Origin: an uncultured Glaciecola sp.
GTDB taxonomy: Bacteria > Pseudomonadota > Gammaproteobacteria > Enterobacterales > Alteromonadaceae
Reading direction: 5' to 3'
NCBI GenBank assembly: GCA_947496235.1
Contig: CANMCE010000002.1
Span: forward strand, 1 to 64,000
Length of the DNA: 64,000 nucleotides
How positions within the stretch are numbered: the first letter of the stretch is position 1; every line of letters starts with the position of its first letter. The position numbers were made by a program, and so were the translations under genes. Of this stretch, positions 37,453 through 47,182 are shown piece after piece. The notes below the pieces were generated by a model, which did not search any database, was not told the origin of the DNA, and saw only the letters and a program-made list of their open reading frames with translations.

Positions 37453-38919
37453 ATGAGATTTAAATTACTAGCAGTCGCCGCCTTAGTCACCTCCAGTCTT
37501 AGTACTACAGCTGTTCAAGCGTCCCCATGGGTTGGAACAGTAGATAAACAGTTGCACTACGATTTGCAGACCTTGGCTGAATGGGGATATGTAGATTTGG
37601 CGGTCACCGCTTATCCAGTTCCTTGGAAAGGCGTGGCTGAAGCAATTGAAGAGATATCCTTAGATCAAGAAATGCCTTTCAGACCTCAACAAGCCTTGAT
37701 GCGCATACGGCATTATCTAAATTTGCACAAAAGCCAACAATCCCGTCGATATCTAACCATCGAAGGAGCCAGTGATGATGTTAGATTCCGCTCTTTAGAC
37801 GACGGTGTTGATGACACAGGTAAACTTACCATCAGTAGCGAGTTTTACTACGAGCGTTGGTCAGGGCAATTGAGCGTCAACTACACCTCTGGTGGAAATA
37901 AGAATCTAGATGATAGCTTTATTGCTTACCAATTTGGCGATTGGAATTTACGTTTAGGTGCAATAGAGCAGTTTTGGGGCCCAGCTCAGTCAAGTAGCTT
38001 GATTATGTCCAATAATGCCCGTCCGATTAAGTCGTTAGCCCTTTCACGTTCATCTTCTACCGCTTCACAAAGCCCTTGGTTAAGCTGGATGGGACCCTGG
38101 TACTTAACAACACAAATTGGCCAAATGGAAGCCTCTAGAAGTGTTCCCGATACCAAAATACTAATGAATCGATTCAATGCAAGACCATTTGACGGACTTG
38201 AAGTAGGGGTTTCTTGGGTGGCTATGTGGGGTGGCGAGGGGAGGCCAAGTGGACTGAGTGCATTCATCGATGTGATTACTTTCAAAGGTATTTGTGGTGC
38301 TGCCGATGGGGACTGCTCTGAATCAGGACTCACCAAACGTGGAAACCATATTGCAGGCTTTGATATCAGTTATTCTACCCAATTATTTGACCGCCCCGTC
38401 ACCTTTTATGCACAACGTATTGGCGAAGACGCTGTGGATTATTACAGAATAACCGACAATGCAAATTTGTTTGGGGTATCGACTTATATTGAAAATGCTA
38501 AGATTTTCTTAGAGACCAGTGATACCAATGTGAATTGTGATGGAAATTTCACTGATAATCTTAATTGTTATTATGAAAGCGGTGAATATCCGGATGGCTA
38601 TCGACTTTATGACAGGGCGATAGGCAGTACTTTTGATAGCGATGCCAAACAAATTACTTTGGGGGCAAACTATCGTTTTGAAAGTGGTGCTATCGCTGAA
38701 GTTTATTTGCGCAGTGCAGAGCTCAACAAAGATGGAATAAGGCCCTCACCTGTACTGACAGAAGGGGCTAGTGAAGATGTAGTAGAATTATCTGGGTTTT
38801 ATCAACAACCTTATGGGGATTGGTTGCTAAAAGCTGGCGGCACTGTTGCCAACAGAGATTTACCCTCAGAATCTACAACAGACGCCTTGTTGTACTTAAA
38901 AGCGCAATATGTATTCTAA
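37453..38919 (+). CDS. Wzi-like capsule assembly outer-membrane protein
   Basis: A 488-residue protein with a signal peptide (about 1-23, ending VQAS). It has the Wzi/CapA family opening WVGTVDKQLHYDLQTLAEWG and repeated amphipathic strands ending in an aromatic C-terminus (YLKAQYVF), as in outer-membrane beta-barrels. Wzi proteins tie capsular polysaccharide to the cell surface. It is followed after 16 nt by a GT25 gene, with which it is likely co-transcribed. Confidence 0.87.
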   Translation: MRFKLLAVAALVTSSLSTTAVQASPWVGTVDKQLHYDLQTLAEWGYVDLAVTAYPVPWKGVAEAIEEISLDQEMPFRPQQALMRIRHYLNLHKSQQSRRYLTIEGASDDVRFRSLDDGVDDTGKLTISSEFYYERWSGQLSVNYTSGGNKNLDDSFIAYQFGDWNLRLGAIEQFWGPAQSSSLIMSNNARPIKSLALSRSSSTASQSPWLSWMGPWYLTTQIGQMEASRSVPDTKILMNRFNARPFDGLEVGVSWVAMWGGEGRPSGLSAFIDVITFKGICGAADGDCSESGLTKRGNHIAGFDISYSTQLFDRPVTFYAQRIGEDAVDYYRITDNANLFGVSTYIENAKIFLETSDTNVNCDGNFTDNLNCYYESGEYPDGYRLYDRAIGSTFDSDAKQITLGANYRFESGAIAEVYLRSAELNKDGIRPSPVLTEGASEDVVELSGFYQQPYGDWLLKAGGTVANRDLPSESTTDALLYLKAQYVF

Positions 38920-38935
38920 TCTGTGAGATAAAAAG

Positions 38936-39694
38936 ATGTTTGAGGCCTTTAATCAATATTTTGACAAGATCTACATAGTGACCTTAGAGGGTTACGAAGA
39001 CAGACATAAAAGTATTGAAAAATACATGGCGGGCTTAGATTATACTTTGTGGTGGGGAACCGACAAACGCAAATTACCCCAAGACATCCTCCAAGATACC
39101 GCATTTTACGATGATGCGGCTCATAGACATACAAAGCGCACTACTAGGTCAATGAATCTAGGTGAACTGGGTTGTGCTGATTCTCATCGCAGAATTTACC
39201 AAGATGCGGTAGAAAACCAATACCGAAGAGTCGCCATATTCGAAGATGATGCTGTGCCTAACCCCAAGGTTTTGGCTAATTTCGCGCAACAAATGGCAAC
39301 GCTTCCGCAAGATTGGGATACGGTCATTTTTGATTATTACGATGCACATTTTGAGGATTTTAAAGGTAAGTTAAAACAAGCAACCTATAAGATGTTCCAT
39401 AAATTGCACATTGCTAATTGGCATAAAGTGCCAGTGGAATTAATAGACCAAATGCTAATGCGGGATTTTAACCAATATTTCTATTTATCGGGTCGGTTTT
39501 CAGGTTCCCACGCATATGCTGTGAGTTTAAACGCAGCTAAAAAATACTTGGCTTACCAAACCCCAATAAAGCTGCAAGCTGATAGGATTTTTTATTACCA
39601 CAAATCATCTTTCCCGCTACATAATTTTGCTTGTAAAGAGCCTATGTTTTTACAGGGTGAAGTTGCACAGCAATCCACAATTCAATTTCGCTAA
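38936..39694 (+). CDS. Glycosyltransferase family 25 (second copy)
   Basis: A 252-residue transferase with the GT25 pattern: YIVTLEGYEDRHKSIEKYM at the start, LGELGCADSHRRIY and the acidic FEDDAVPN (about 100-107), and AYAVSLNAAKKYL near the C-terminus. The overall sequence is diverged from the family 25 gene at 33256, so it is likely to have a different acceptor. It probably adds a sugar to LPS or capsule. Confidence 0.85.
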   Translation: MFEAFNQYFDKIYIVTLEGYEDRHKSIEKYMAGLDYTLWWGTDKRKLPQDILQDTAFYDDAAHRHTKRTTRSMNLGELGCADSHRRIYQDAVENQYRRVAIFEDDAVPNPKVLANFAQQMATLPQDWDTVIFDYYDAHFEDFKGKLKQATYKMFHKLHIANWHKVPVELIDQMLMRDFNQYFYLSGRFSGSHAYAVSLNAAKKYLAYQTPIKLQADRIFYYHKSSFPLHNFACKEPMFLQGEVAQQSTIQFR

Positions 39695-39698
39695 CTAA

Positions 39699-40418
39699 TT
39701 AGTTTTTAGCGTACCCATCTAATAGAGAATGCCAATTCTCATCGCTGAAATGGTAAACCGGATATTGATTTTTTTGCTTTAAAATGGAGCGTTGAAGTCG
39801 GGCTAGATTGTCTGATTTCCAATTCCCATCGTTACGCACTTTACACTTATCAAAATCTATCAAGAATACCTGTTCTTGCTTATCAATTAGGATGTTTTTT
39901 ACATTTAAATCTGGATGCCAAACGTTTGCGTTATGCAAACGTCGAATTTGTTTTCCAATTGCTATCCAACCTTGACTAGAGAATATTTGTTCTTGTAATA
40001 CTTGGTGCAGCTCTTTTGTCTCAGGAATAGCTTTGGTTAGAATATCACAAGTATAAAATGGCCCTTTTTTCTGTACTTTTGCTGCTACAGGTTGAGGCGC
40101 TAAGATGTCTTGTTTTTGGATTAGATTTAAAATGTAGAGTTCTTTAAAAGCGCGGGTATTTTCGATGCCCTGCCAAATAAATTTATCTTCTGAAAATTTA
40201 GCGACCAAGCCGCCTCTTCGATAATGCCTCAGCACGAGTTGATTATCACTCAATTGGAAAAAAAATACCTTGCCTCGACCCGATTGTACCTTAATTACCA
40301 TGCCATTTTCGGCCAGAAAGTCTGGATCAAAATGAACATCTTGTATTAAATCAAAGTAACTTGGATCGCTAACTAATATGTATTCATTGGCGCTAATTTG
40401 TCGAACAGAAATTGGCAT
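39699..40418 (-). CDS. kdkA: 3-deoxy-D-manno-octulosonic acid (Kdo) kinase
   Basis: A 239-residue kinase that phosphorylates the single Kdo of the LPS inner core. The kinase-like motif HNANVWHPDLNVKNILI holds the catalytic aspartate, and VFLIDFDKCK the metal-binding aspartate. KdkA is found in bacteria whose lipid A carries one phosphorylated Kdo. Divergent from the heptosyltransferase gene. Confidence 0.93.
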   Translation of the reverse strand: MPISVRQISANEYILVSDPSYFDLIQDVHFDPDFLAENGMVIKVQSGRGKVFFFQLSDNQLVLRHYRRGGLVAKFSEDKFIWQGIENTRAFKELYILNLIQKQDILAPQPVAAKVQKKGPFYTCDILTKAIPETKELHQVLQEQIFSSQGWIAIGKQIRRLHNANVWHPDLNVKNILIDKQEQVFLIDFDKCKVRNDGNWKSDNLARLQRSILKQKNQYPVYHFSDENWHSLLDGYAKN

Positions 40419-40587
40419 TATTATTTTAAATTCTCATTTTGCTTACTGAAGTAGCTAATCGGCCTAATGAGAATAATGATCTCAGCGACTAACATCCTTG
40501 TTCAAAAGACTTTGTTTATCCTCTTTACCGGTTATGGTAATTTAGCATTATATTAATCCGTCGGCTAACTGTTAGTAGAAATCCACT

Positions 40588-41628
40588 TTGAAACTTTGCA
40601 TTTTAAGACTTTCCGCATTGGGTGATGTTTGTCACGCGGTCGCTATGGTGACTGCAATCCAGCATCAGCGTCCAGACGTTGAAATCACTTGGATTATTGG
40701 CAAACTCGAATATCAATTATTGAAAGGCATGCAAGGTATTAACTTTGTTGTTTACGATAAGAAACAAGGAAAACAAGCAAATCATCAAGTTAAACAAGCC
40801 CTGTCAAATATTACCTTTGATGTATTATTTGTGATGCAAGTTGCTTTAAGGGCAAATTTATTGTCTCGGGTAATAAAGGCTAAGAAAAGGGTTGGATTCG
40901 ATTGGCATCGCAGCAAAGAAGCTCATTGGTTATTTGCAAATTCTCGTATCAGGGCGCAGAAAACTGCCCATGTACTCGATGGGTTTTTGGGCTTTGCTGA
41001 AACCATAGGGGTAATGAAAGAGTCGCCTGTGCAATGGGAAATACCCATTGAGCAAAAGGAGCAAGATTGGGCTGCTGAACAACTTAAAGACCTAGGCGAA
41101 TTTGCTGTTATTAGTCCGGCGGCCTCAAAGGCAGAGCGTAACTGGCTACCAGAACGTTATGCAGCCACTATCGACTATTTAGCTAAAAAAGGTCTGTCAG
41201 TCGTGCTATGTGGAGGCCCCAGCGATTTAGATAAAGAGATTAGCCAGAGCATACTAAGCAAAACCAACGCTGTTAGTCTTAATCTGGTCGGTAAAACAAA
41301 TTTGAAACAGATGTTATCCGTATTAGGTCGCGCTAGCTTAGTCATTGCGCCTGATACTGGGCCTGCTCACATGGCCACTACGCAAGGGACTAAGGTCATT
41401 GGTTTGTATGCTCATAGTAATCCTAGACGCACTGGGCCTTATAATGATCTTGATTCCGTAGTTTCAGTGTATGATCAATGTATACAACAACAAACGGGCA
41501 AGCCTTGGCAAAAATTACCTTGGGGTAAACGCGCTAAGGGAAAAGATCTAATGGCCTTAATTGAAGTCGAGACCGTGATAGAGGCTATTGATAAGGTTTT
41601 AGCGAGCAAATCCGATTCTCTCGTTTAG
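40588..41628 (+). CDS. LPS heptosyltransferase-like glycosyltransferase family 9
   Basis: A 346-residue enzyme. MKLCILRLSALGDVCHAVAM matches the family opening; SALGD and the C-terminal ADP-heptose-binding APDTGPAHMA are clear. It probably transfers heptose to the inner core. The start is TTG at 40588, chosen because it gives the conserved N-terminus. Whether it is heptosyltransferase I or II cannot be told. Confidence 0.9.
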   Translation: MKLCILRLSALGDVCHAVAMVTAIQHQRPDVEITWIIGKLEYQLLKGMQGINFVVYDKKQGKQANHQVKQALSNITFDVLFVMQVALRANLLSRVIKAKKRVGFDWHRSKEAHWLFANSRIRAQKTAHVLDGFLGFAETIGVMKESPVQWEIPIEQKEQDWAAEQLKDLGEFAVISPAASKAERNWLPERYAATIDYLAKKGLSVVLCGGPSDLDKEISQSILSKTNAVSLNLVGKTNLKQMLSVLGRASLVIAPDTGPAHMATTQGTKVIGLYAHSNPRRTGPYNDLDSVVSVYDQCIQQQTGKPWQKLPWGKRAKGKDLMALIEVETVIEAIDKVLASKSDSLV

Positions 41629-41768
41629 CATACTTTTTAAAAAGAGATTCGAGATAAAACTGTAACCCTTGTCATAGCTTCGCAATCTTGCCTTGTTAAC
41701 ATCATTACTGTTGATAGAACAGTTAATTACTGACTCATGTAAACCCTAGAAATCCCGAGCGAGGTAAA

Positions 41769-42530
41769 ATGAAAATATTGGTAGATACTCATTCCCATAC
41801 TGTTGCTAGTACACATGCATATAGCAATGTTCATGATTATTTTCGTGAAGCTAAGGTAAAGGGTATGCAAATGTTTTCGCTTACTGATCATGGACCCGAA
41901 ATGCCAGATTCACCGCATCCTTGGCATTTTGGCAATCGCCACGTAATACCACGAATAATTGACAACATAGCTTGTTTAAAGGGCATTGAGGCAAATATTT
42001 TACCACCTGAAGGTGGTTTGGATGTACCCGCTGGCATGTACCCTTATTTGGATTTTGTAATTGCCAGTTTTCACGAACCCGTATTTGCTCCCTCAAACAA
42101 ATCTGAACACACAAAAGCTGTGGTAAACACTTTTAAAAATACTGATTGCCAAATTCTAGGCCACCCTGGAAACCCCAATTATCCTTTGGATTATGAAGAG
42201 GTAATTCGTGCGGCCAAAGACAACAATGTGTTGCTGGAAATCAACAATAGTTCTTTCACCCATTCTCGTCGCGGCAGTGAACCCAATTGCATTCGGATTT
42301 TAGAACTTATTGATAGCTTAGATTGGAAAGTAGTGTTTTCTAGCGATGCTCATATAGCTCACCATCTCGGCGACTACTCAGCGAGTATTCAACATGCCAA
42401 TACTATTGGATTTCCCATTGAACGCATTGTAAATCGTAATGCAGAAACCTTTTTATCTTTCTTAAAACAGCATAATAAAGATGTTGCTGATGAGCTCTCA
42501 GAATGGTGTAAGCAGCTCACTTCGACTTAA
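41769..42530 (+). CDS. PHP-domain phosphatase (YcdX-like)
   Basis: A 253-residue cytosolic metallohydrolase. The PHP metal-binding signatures are DTHSHT, LTDHGPEMP, the GIEANIL glutamate, and SDAHIAHHLGDY near residue 195. Close to E. coli YcdX, a zinc phosphatase linked to swarming. AGGTAAA lies just upstream of the ATG. Transcribed alone. Confidence 0.92.
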   Translation: MKILVDTHSHTVASTHAYSNVHDYFREAKVKGMQMFSLTDHGPEMPDSPHPWHFGNRHVIPRIIDNIACLKGIEANILPPEGGLDVPAGMYPYLDFVIASFHEPVFAPSNKSEHTKAVVNTFKNTDCQILGHPGNPNYPLDYEEVIRAAKDNNVLLEINNSSFTHSRRGSEPNCIRILELIDSLDWKVVFSSDAHIAHHLGDYSASIQHANTIGFPIERIVNRNAETFLSFLKQHNKDVADELSEWCKQLTST

Positions 42531-42731
42531 CAAGGATTGGAACTTCTGCCCTGAGTTTTAGACTAAATGTTGGTCTGTTGCACAAATTAATGGAATATTG
42601 CTTCCTAAGTAAAATGTTAACTATTTGAAATTTATTGATATTTTTATTGGTGTGCAAATTGCTTTGCTTAAGTAGTTTCTAGTAGCTAGTAACAGCAGTT
42701 TTTCTGACAAAGTCTATAAGGAGAGCTAGAT

Positions 42732-45164
42732 TTGACACCGATAAAAGGAACAGGCCAACGATCTAAGGATCATCAAGCAGCTCAACGTGCTTCTTCTGTT
42801 ATCGACCCGAGCTGTTACCCTAAGATGGAGCAAAAAGCGCGATGGTATTTTACCCAACTACATAGCCTGTGCGTACAAGATGACTTTTTAACTCAACTTA
42901 CCTCAGAATATCAACAATGGGCCAATACTCAAATCAACAGTAAGCAGAATCTGGCGCTATCTGAAATTGAGAAAAAAATGCAGCAAGGAGAAGGTTTTGA
43001 CAGCCTTTCGTTTTTGCAAAAGTTATCAATGGATAACCAACTAAAAGATTATTTAGACAAGTCACTTTCCTATATTTTTATGCGCGACCTAGGAAAGTCT
43101 ATCCGAGATCAGGCGGTGGCCGAGCAAATTTCCCGTTTATCTCAGAGAATTCAAAAATGGGTGAGAAAGAAACAATCACGAAGTGAAAAAACGGTGATTG
43201 AAAATAGCTTTATTGAGCAAAAAGCTATGGAATATCAGGTTACAGATGCTGTCAACTGGCTCAAAAGTAAGTTGCAGGTGTTAGAGCAAAAGCTTCCGGA
43301 ATCGTTGGATAAAAATAACGGGTTACGGAAACTGGTCAAAGTATTGGCGGGTGTTGTTATGCACCAGTTAATAGAATTGCCCAAAGACATATCAAACAAA
43401 CAGCGGGCTGAACGTTTAGATAAGGCAATACGTTTAGGTTATTGCTACGGGCTGACTTATCCATTAATCGATGACATCCAAGATTCGTCGAATTTTTTAG
43501 ATTCCGATGAAAAAGAAGCGTTTAATCAGGCTATACGAGAAAGTCTTTTGTGTGGCAAAGTCACGGCGTTTCCAGAATTTAAACATGCCCATAAGGAAGT
43601 TATGAGCTTTATTTATGAGGAATTGGAAGCTGCATTCAAATGTATTCAATCCTATTTATCGGATCAAGAAGCAAAGTATTTTTTTGAACAAGCCTTTGTC
43701 TTTTTTGAGGCCCAAAACATTGACCGTAAAAAATCATTAAATTCTAACGAATATTCAGATGAAAGTTTGTATTTACCAGTGATTCTTAAATCATCGGGTA
43801 GTCGGCTGTTAGCTAGAGATATAGTGCATAATCACAGGGATGAAGACTTCGATTATCGAACATTTTGTTTTGGTATTTACAATCAATTTAATGACGACAT
43901 CAAAGATTTATTTTCGGACATCGCCGAAGATAACCTCACACCTTACAGCTATTACTATATGCATCCCTCGGCTCATGAAAACAATATAAATCCGTATAGA
44001 GTTTATTGGGCGGTTGTTTATCACTTAATCTCTCAGGTATATGAAAATGATAGCAAGGTAACAGCATTATTTTTAGAACGTAGTATCAACGCTCATAAAA
44101 GCCTTAAAAATGACATTGGCGATGCTGAATATAAGAAGTTAGAGAAATCACTCCTAACAACCGGTAATCAAGCATTTGATAAGTTAATTTCTCGATTAGT
44201 GCATTTACCAAATCAAGTAGCTTGGTTCGATAAACTCATCAGCCGAGAAGTATCAGATTATTTTGAGAAACAGCGTCGAGTTAAAGAGCAATTTAAGCAG
44301 GAGTTTGTCGCAGCGCAGGACTTTATTAATCAGCATATCGAGTTATCTCAACACCATAGAATACCCAACACGCAGTTAGCCGAATCAGCTAACTATGCTT
44401 TGGCTGCCGGTGGAAAAAGACTTCGTCCGGTACTGGCATACATATCCTTGACTCAAAGGTACGGTTTTTCTGAAAATCAAACCATTCCAGTGTTGCAACT
44501 GCTGGAGTATATGCATACTGCATCATTAATTTTTGATGATAAGCCTAGTCAAGACAATGCCTCTTTTCGTCGAGGCAAGCCAGCACTACACACACACTGC
44601 AAGAGTGAGGCGCAAGCAGAGCTGGCGGGCGTTTATTTGATGATGAAAGCTGTAGAGGTACAAACTCGTGTTCAGAATATTGCTCCTGAGCACATTCTTG
44701 CGTCAATTCAATATGCGGCGAATACCACGCAGGCTATTTGTGAAGGGCAACTATTGGATTTACAGTCCCACAATCAACAAACCTCTATTGAAGACTTAGA
44801 GCAAATCTGTTTCTTAAAAACCAGTTTGGCGATTGAGGCTGCGATTCTAATTCCGGCCATCTTGGCAGGGGTGAATGACATTGAAAAAGAGCACCTCAAG
44901 CGTTTTGCAAAATACCTTGGGCTAGTATTTCAATTGAAAGATGATTTACTTGATGCTCAAGGTGATGCAGTAATCTTGGGAAAACCAACCCAACAAGATA
45001 TTAAGAGCTCTAAAGCAACATTTGTGACTTTGCTAGGAATAGATAATGCACAAGATAAACTTATGCATTATCAAAGTAAAGCTTTGGAATCGTTGAATAA
45101 ACTGGCGACTAAGAGTCACTTTTATGAGCAATTATTAGAATACGTGGCATTAAGACAACATTAG
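42732..45164 (+). CDS. Two-domain class I isoprenoid synthase
   Basis: An 810-residue protein with two prenyl-synthase-like halves. The C-terminal half (about 525-810) is a polyprenyl synthase like IspA: GGKRLRP near 559, first aspartate-rich motif DDKPSQD near 602, second motif KDDLLDAQGD near 735-744. The N-terminal half (about 160-460) also has a DDIQD motif at 247-251 and DDIKD at 388-392, spaced like the paired metal sites of class I isoprenoid synthases. The usual IspA is about 300 residues, so this is a fusion. The product is unknown; it might make and then rearrange or extend an isoprenoid. Start TTG at 42732, with AAGGAG about 7 nt upstream. No cyclase or oxidase lies next to it. Confidence 0.8.
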   Translation: MTPIKGTGQRSKDHQAAQRASSVIDPSCYPKMEQKARWYFTQLHSLCVQDDFLTQLTSEYQQWANTQINSKQNLALSEIEKKMQQGEGFDSLSFLQKLSMDNQLKDYLDKSLSYIFMRDLGKSIRDQAVAEQISRLSQRIQKWVRKKQSRSEKTVIENSFIEQKAMEYQVTDAVNWLKSKLQVLEQKLPESLDKNNGLRKLVKVLAGVVMHQLIELPKDISNKQRAERLDKAIRLGYCYGLTYPLIDDIQDSSNFLDSDEKEAFNQAIRESLLCGKVTAFPEFKHAHKEVMSFIYEELEAAFKCIQSYLSDQEAKYFFEQAFVFFEAQNIDRKKSLNSNEYSDESLYLPVILKSSGSRLLARDIVHNHRDEDFDYRTFCFGIYNQFNDDIKDLFSDIAEDNLTPYSYYYMHPSAHENNINPYRVYWAVVYHLISQVYENDSKVTALFLERSINAHKSLKNDIGDAEYKKLEKSLLTTGNQAFDKLISRLVHLPNQVAWFDKLISREVSDYFEKQRRVKEQFKQEFVAAQDFINQHIELSQHHRIPNTQLAESANYALAAGGKRLRPVLAYISLTQRYGFSENQTIPVLQLLEYMHTASLIFDDKPSQDNASFRRGKPALHTHCKSEAQAELAGVYLMMKAVEVQTRVQNIAPEHILASIQYAANTTQAICEGQLLDLQSHNQQTSIEDLEQICFLKTSLAIEAAILIPAILAGVNDIEKEHLKRFAKYLGLVFQLKDDLLDAQGDAVILGKPTQQDIKSSKATFVTLLGIDNAQDKLMHYQSKALESLNKLATKSHFYEQLLEYVALRQH

Positions 45165-45185
45165 GGCTTGCTCTAGGTTTCTCAA

Positions 45186-45908
45186 TTATAGACTGGCATT
45201 TAACTGGCTCACACGACTGAGTAGTTTGGCCTTGTACATTAATTGATTCCGATAGTAAAAGTTGTCATCGATATGCACCGGATCAGCGGTGGAAAATTCG
45301 CCTCCCCAACGAAGTACATCATCATCGCATAATGACTTAATAAAACGTCTTACACCCTCAGGAAGATTATCTAAATTTTCCTTAACTAAGGCTTTAGAAT
45401 TATACAACTTACCGTCACACATCACATTCATGTCGATGGCATGGCCTACAAAATGACAACTACGAGTGGCGGGCGGCACTATAGCACCCATCACTTGTTC
45501 ACTTACATTGCGTATCGAAGAAGTGACCCAAATTTTGACCTTAGATTGTTTGGCAAATTCATTTACCCGGTTTAGTTCAGGTACGAAGTCTTTGTCTACT
45601 TTAACACTTTCCCCAATGAATTCAGATCCAGCAAAAGTGGTTAAAACAAACTCCTCTGAAGGATGAATTAACGATTGAGTGCCAGCCTCAATACCCGTTT
45701 GGGATTTCTCTAAGCTTTTAGGAGGGATTTTTTCAATATAATCACCATGCACATAACCTACCTTCCCAGCATGAGTTTTCACTCGGTAAAAGGTGACCTC
45801 ATCAACAATTTCTACTTCTTGATTATGCTGTAATACAGCGACTTTAGTGCCGTTGGGTTTTTCCCGTAAATTTAAGCCTGAGTCAGGTTTTACTCGTCCT
45901 CTTTTCAT
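45186..45908 (-). CDS. SH3b-M15 peptidoglycan peptidase (endolysin-like)
   Basis: A 240-residue protein with an SH3b cell-wall-binding domain (about 5-62, LNLREKPNGTKVAVL, GKVGYVHGDYIEKI). A C-terminal M15/VanY-type peptidase domain (about 100-235) follows, with the metal site SCHFVGHAIDMN (SxHxxGxAxD) and the last ligand in PVHID. There is no signal peptide, as in endolysins released by a holin. The stop converges with the isoprenoid synthase at 21 nt. The next gene is a holin-like protein. Confidence 0.85.
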   Translation of the reverse strand: MKRGRVKPDSGLNLREKPNGTKVAVLQHNQEVEIVDEVTFYRVKTHAGKVGYVHGDYIEKIPPKSLEKSQTGIEAGTQSLIHPSEEFVLTTFAGSEFIGESVKVDKDFVPELNRVNEFAKQSKVKIWVTSSIRNVSEQVMGAIVPPATRSCHFVGHAIDMNVMCDGKLYNSKALVKENLDNLPEGVRRFIKSLCDDDVLRWGGEFSTADPVHIDDNFYYRNQLMYKAKLLSRVSQLNASL

Positions 45909-45913
45909 GAGGC

Positions 45914-46447
45914 TTATCCTTTAGGCTCTTGGTCAAAGGCCGAAATCATATTTTTTATACGGCTGTTACTTTCCCGTGCAGAACGGATCTTTTGAATTTT
46001 CTCGATACCTCTTGAGCCAAAATAAAAGCCATAGATGGTCAACATTATGGTTTGAAAGAAGGGGATCCATTCTTCAACTAGCTTAACCTGATCAGGGGTT
46101 AGACCACTGTTAAAAATGGTTAAAAACATCAGGATAACGATAGAAACTGTCATGAATATTAGTGTCATTGGCCGAATATTTTTTGACAGCCAACTATCGC
46201 TTTTCATGTCGAGCCTCAGACGCTCGGTCAGTTCTTGTTCTTGTTTTTCTTCATGCATAGCGGCTTCGCGATCCATTTGCATAAGAAGTTCTTGCAAGCG
46301 TAAACGATAAGCCGTCTTAATTTTTTGTTGTTCAATTTCGGTAAGTGCGATTTCTTCATCTGATGTGATGAGATCGTCGAGTGCTTTACCAACAGAAGTG
46401 ACTACATCGGTTGTTGATTTACTAAATAGAGTGCTAAGCCAGCCCAT
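45914..46447 (-). CDS. 3TM holin-like protein
   Basis: A 177-residue protein with a charged N-terminal coiled-coil-like region, two membrane helices (about 90-112 and 128-148), and a charged C-terminus. The pattern (SWLSKNIRPMTLIFMTVS, FFQTIMLTIYGFYFGSRGIEK) matches the holin family named for three transmembrane segments that is also found in gene transfer agents. It would let the neighbouring cytosolic peptidase reach peptidoglycan. No other phage genes are near. Confidence 0.8.
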   Translation of the reverse strand: MGWLSTLFSKSTTDVVTSVGKALDDLITSDEEIALTEIEQQKIKTAYRLRLQELLMQMDREAAMHEEKQEQELTERLRLDMKSDSWLSKNIRPMTLIFMTVSIVILMFLTIFNSGLTPDQVKLVEEWIPFFQTIMLTIYGFYFGSRGIEKIQKIRSARESNSRIKNMISAFDQEPKG

Positions 46448-46612
46448 GTGAATGTCCCCAATATCCTTAATCTAAAATGCCAACTGCTTACTCATACAAA
46501 TAAACAAAGCTAAGTAGCAGTCAGAGGTTGCAGTCATGACATTGGGGATACTGCGAACATTCGCCAAAGACGTCCATGCCTTAATACGTCATCATTTGTT
46601 AATTTAATGTGA

Positions 46613-46656
46613 TTTTCAACTGTTTTTTTCTTGAACAGCATAGAAACAGTTGAAAA
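46613..46656. other. 13-bp inverted repeat in the holin upstream region
   Basis: TTTTCAACTGTTT (46613-46625) and AAACAGTTGAAAA (46644-46656) form a perfect 13-bp stem with an 18-nt loop, 32 nt beyond the end of the secreted protein gene. It may be a weak terminator of that gene (no following T-run) or an operator for the lysis pair. Confidence 0.5.
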
Positions 46657-46687
46657 AGGGCAAATATTCGCTTTTCTAAACGTTTAA

Positions 46688-47182
46688 CTAACGGAATTCT
46701 ATCCGAGTGATATAAAACGCGGCTATATCTTTATCTTGGGCTTGCAACCAAATGCCTTCAACTTGCTGATCCTGCGCACCTAAGTCCGCTAATGAAATTT
46801 CAGCATATTGCCATTGTTTGGTTTGCGGTTTTATCAGATAGGTGGATTCCAAGGGTTGCCCATTAGATATCAACTTCACCGCTAAAGTTTGACCGCCTTC
46901 CATACCGCCATTGATGACAAAGCTTAAGGTGGTAAATTGGCTGATATCAAATGCGTCATGATGTAATGATAGAGCAGACCAGGGTTTACCTGACACCTTT
47001 ATAGGCTTTGCATTCCCTGCGGGCACGGAAAACTCTACCTGCGCCCAGCTATGGTTGACCCAACCATTTTTAAGCTCATCATCGTATACGACAAAAGGGT
47101 TTGGCTCTTTTGCATGTAAAAAACCAACAAAAGAAAGCGTTACCAAAGAATAAGAACAAATTTTGAGTATCCAAGATTTCAT
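46688..47182 (-). CDS. Secreted beta-sandwich protein, possible carbohydrate-binding
   Basis: A 164-residue protein with a signal peptide (about 1-24, FVGFLHAKE). The mature part has the pattern VYDDELKNGWVNHSWAQV...WSALSLHHD...FDISQFTTLSFVIN seen in carbohydrate-binding-like modules of extracellular glycosidases. No catalytic domain is attached. The function is not known, and it is separate from the xylanase gene. Confidence 0.6.
   Translation of the reverse strand: MKSWILKICSYSLVTLSFVGFLHAKEPNPFVVYDDELKNGWVNHSWAQVEFSVPAGNAKPIKVSGKPWSALSLHHDAFDISQFTTLSFVINGGMEGGQTLAVKLISNGQPLESTYLIKPQTKQWQYAEISLADLGAQDQQVEGIWLQAQDKDIAAFYITRIEFR

Noticed and set aside
41707-41723. LexA-box-like sequence ACTGTTGATAGAACAGT
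   Set aside because: The spacing between CTG and CAG is one base short of the LexA spacing, and no SOS gene follows.
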